The translations under genes were made by a program, and so were the position numbers. From positions 97,612 to 161,611 of the forward strand of contig NZ_JAMBIZ010000006.1 in assembly GCF_025291715.1 (NCBI RefSeq): a stretch of 64,000 bases of DNA, written 5' to 3'. Under the pieces are notes generated by a model. It worked only from the letters and a program-made list of their open reading frames with translations, ran no database searches and was not told the DNA's origin. This document shows positions 63,401 to 64,000 of the stretch, piece by piece. Each line of letters opens with the position of its first letter. Within the stretch, counting starts at the first letter, position 1. The stretch is from Metasolibacillus sp. (GTDB lineage: Bacteria; Bacillota; Bacilli; Bacillales_A; Planococcaceae).

Positions 63401-64000
63401 ATGACTATTGTAAAACAAATGAGCCTTTTTGACATCCATGAATTATTGAAAATGGAAAGTTCTCGTCGTTTTGATGCGATTTTAGCCACTTTCGATGTGC
63501 AGCCGATCTTTCAGCTATTTCGAAAGAAGACGATGCGTGGTGCTCCACGTGAATGTAATTACGGTGCGATGATTCAATCATTGATTATTCGCATTGTCGA
63601 GCGTATCCCAACCGTTAAAGATTTGGTCAATCGTTTAACGGTTGATTTCGTCTTTCGTTTAGATTGTGGCTTTTTAGTTTCGGACACCGTGCCATCTGAA
63701 GCCTCGTATTCACGTATGGTCGACGCGATTAGTCAATCAGATGTGTTAGATCGCATGCACGATGAACTGATTCAGACTGCTTTTACAGAAGGTTTTCTTG
63801 AAGAAGAACATCTTGGTTTTGACGCGACACATTTTGAAGCGAGAGATGCCGCAAAACCTTCTGAGAAAAAAGAAATCGCTCCGAAAAAACGTGGGCGTAA
63901 ATCAAAGGAAGAACGTGCTGCCTGGCTCGCTGAACAAGCCGAAATCGAAGCGAATCAAACGACTTATGAAAAGAAGTTGGAAGCACAAAAAAATGAAAGG
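63401..64000 (+). CDS. Insertion-sequence transposase, 5' part, cut by window edge
   Basis: 200 codons of an open frame running off the window. N-terminal part resembles the InsH/DUF772 domain (MIQSLIIRIVERIPTVKDLV, RLDCGFLVSDTVPSEASYSR), followed by GFDATH, the likely first catalytic Asp of a DDE transposase, and a basic linker KKRGRKSKEERAAW. AAGAGGTGA precedes the ATG. IS1182 or a related DDE family is my guess; right half and ends are not visible. Confidence 0.82.
   Translation, partial: MTIVKQMSLFDIHELLKMESSRRFDAILATFDVQPIFQLFRKKTMRGAPRECNYGAMIQSLIIRIVERIPTVKDLVNRLTVDFVFRLDCGFLVSDTVPSEASYSRMVDAISQSDVLDRMHDELIQTAFTEGFLEEEHLGFDATHFEARDAAKPSEKKEIAPKKRGRKSKEERAAWLAEQAEIEANQTTYEKKLEAQKNER

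Overview
The window looks like chromosomal DNA of a low-GC, spore-forming-type Bacillales bacterium. Lysinibacillus, Solibacillus or a close Planococcaceae/Caryophanaceae relative is my best guess, made from protein resemblance and strong AGGAGG-type ribosome binding sites, not from a search. No rRNA, tRNA or CRISPR array is visible.

Layout. 1-6.6 kb: 3' half of a C-P lyase phosphonate operon (phnK end, phnM, phnL, a PHP-family phosphoesterase, then the PhnD-C-E-E importer). 6.6-11.4 kb: two small proteins and a Fur-box-controlled ferric siderophore ABC importer. 11.4-16.2 kb: hybrid histidine kinase, CheR-like methyltransferase and REC-PP2C phosphatase, matching the RsbK/RsbM/RsbY SigB-activating module of the Bacillus cereus group. 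16.3-25.3 kb: a YjaZ-type zinc protease with an apparent ATA start codon, a GerMN-like lipoprotein, a T-box-controlled second-type methionyl-tRNA synthetase, a second-type RsgA GTPase behind a leader-peptide attenuator, an orphan peptide-binding lipoprotein, and DNA-repair genes. 25.4-38.8 kb: exporters, a bacteria-type ABC drug/antibiotic exporter pair with a LytTR regulator fused to a decayed ABC domain, a FusB-like EF-G-binding protein with an MFS pump, a PadR/DUF1700-DUF4097 operon, RlmA-like rRNA methyltransferase and housekeeping genes.

38.9-47.8 kb: two chemoreceptor genes flank a 5-kb island holding a short inverted-repeat element and a compact class III lanthipeptide cluster: a 40-residue precursor gene (41309-41431) with two overlapping S-x-x-S-x-x-C labionin motifs, a LanKC synthetase and an ABC exporter. 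This is the most interesting system in the window. 47.9-63.3 kb: peptidase, transporters (AI-2E family, MMPL, Pit, PutP, MATE), HflX and a MerR/GyrI regulator. The right edge cuts an insertion-sequence transposase.

Cross-cutting signals. (i) Several genes protect or service the translation machinery (MetRS2, RsgA2, FusB-like, RlmA-like, YeeI, HflX), two of them behind RNA leaders. (ii) Three intergenic regions carry direct repeats with an exact 21-bp period, in two related sequence types, next to gene ends; I do not recognise this repeat family.
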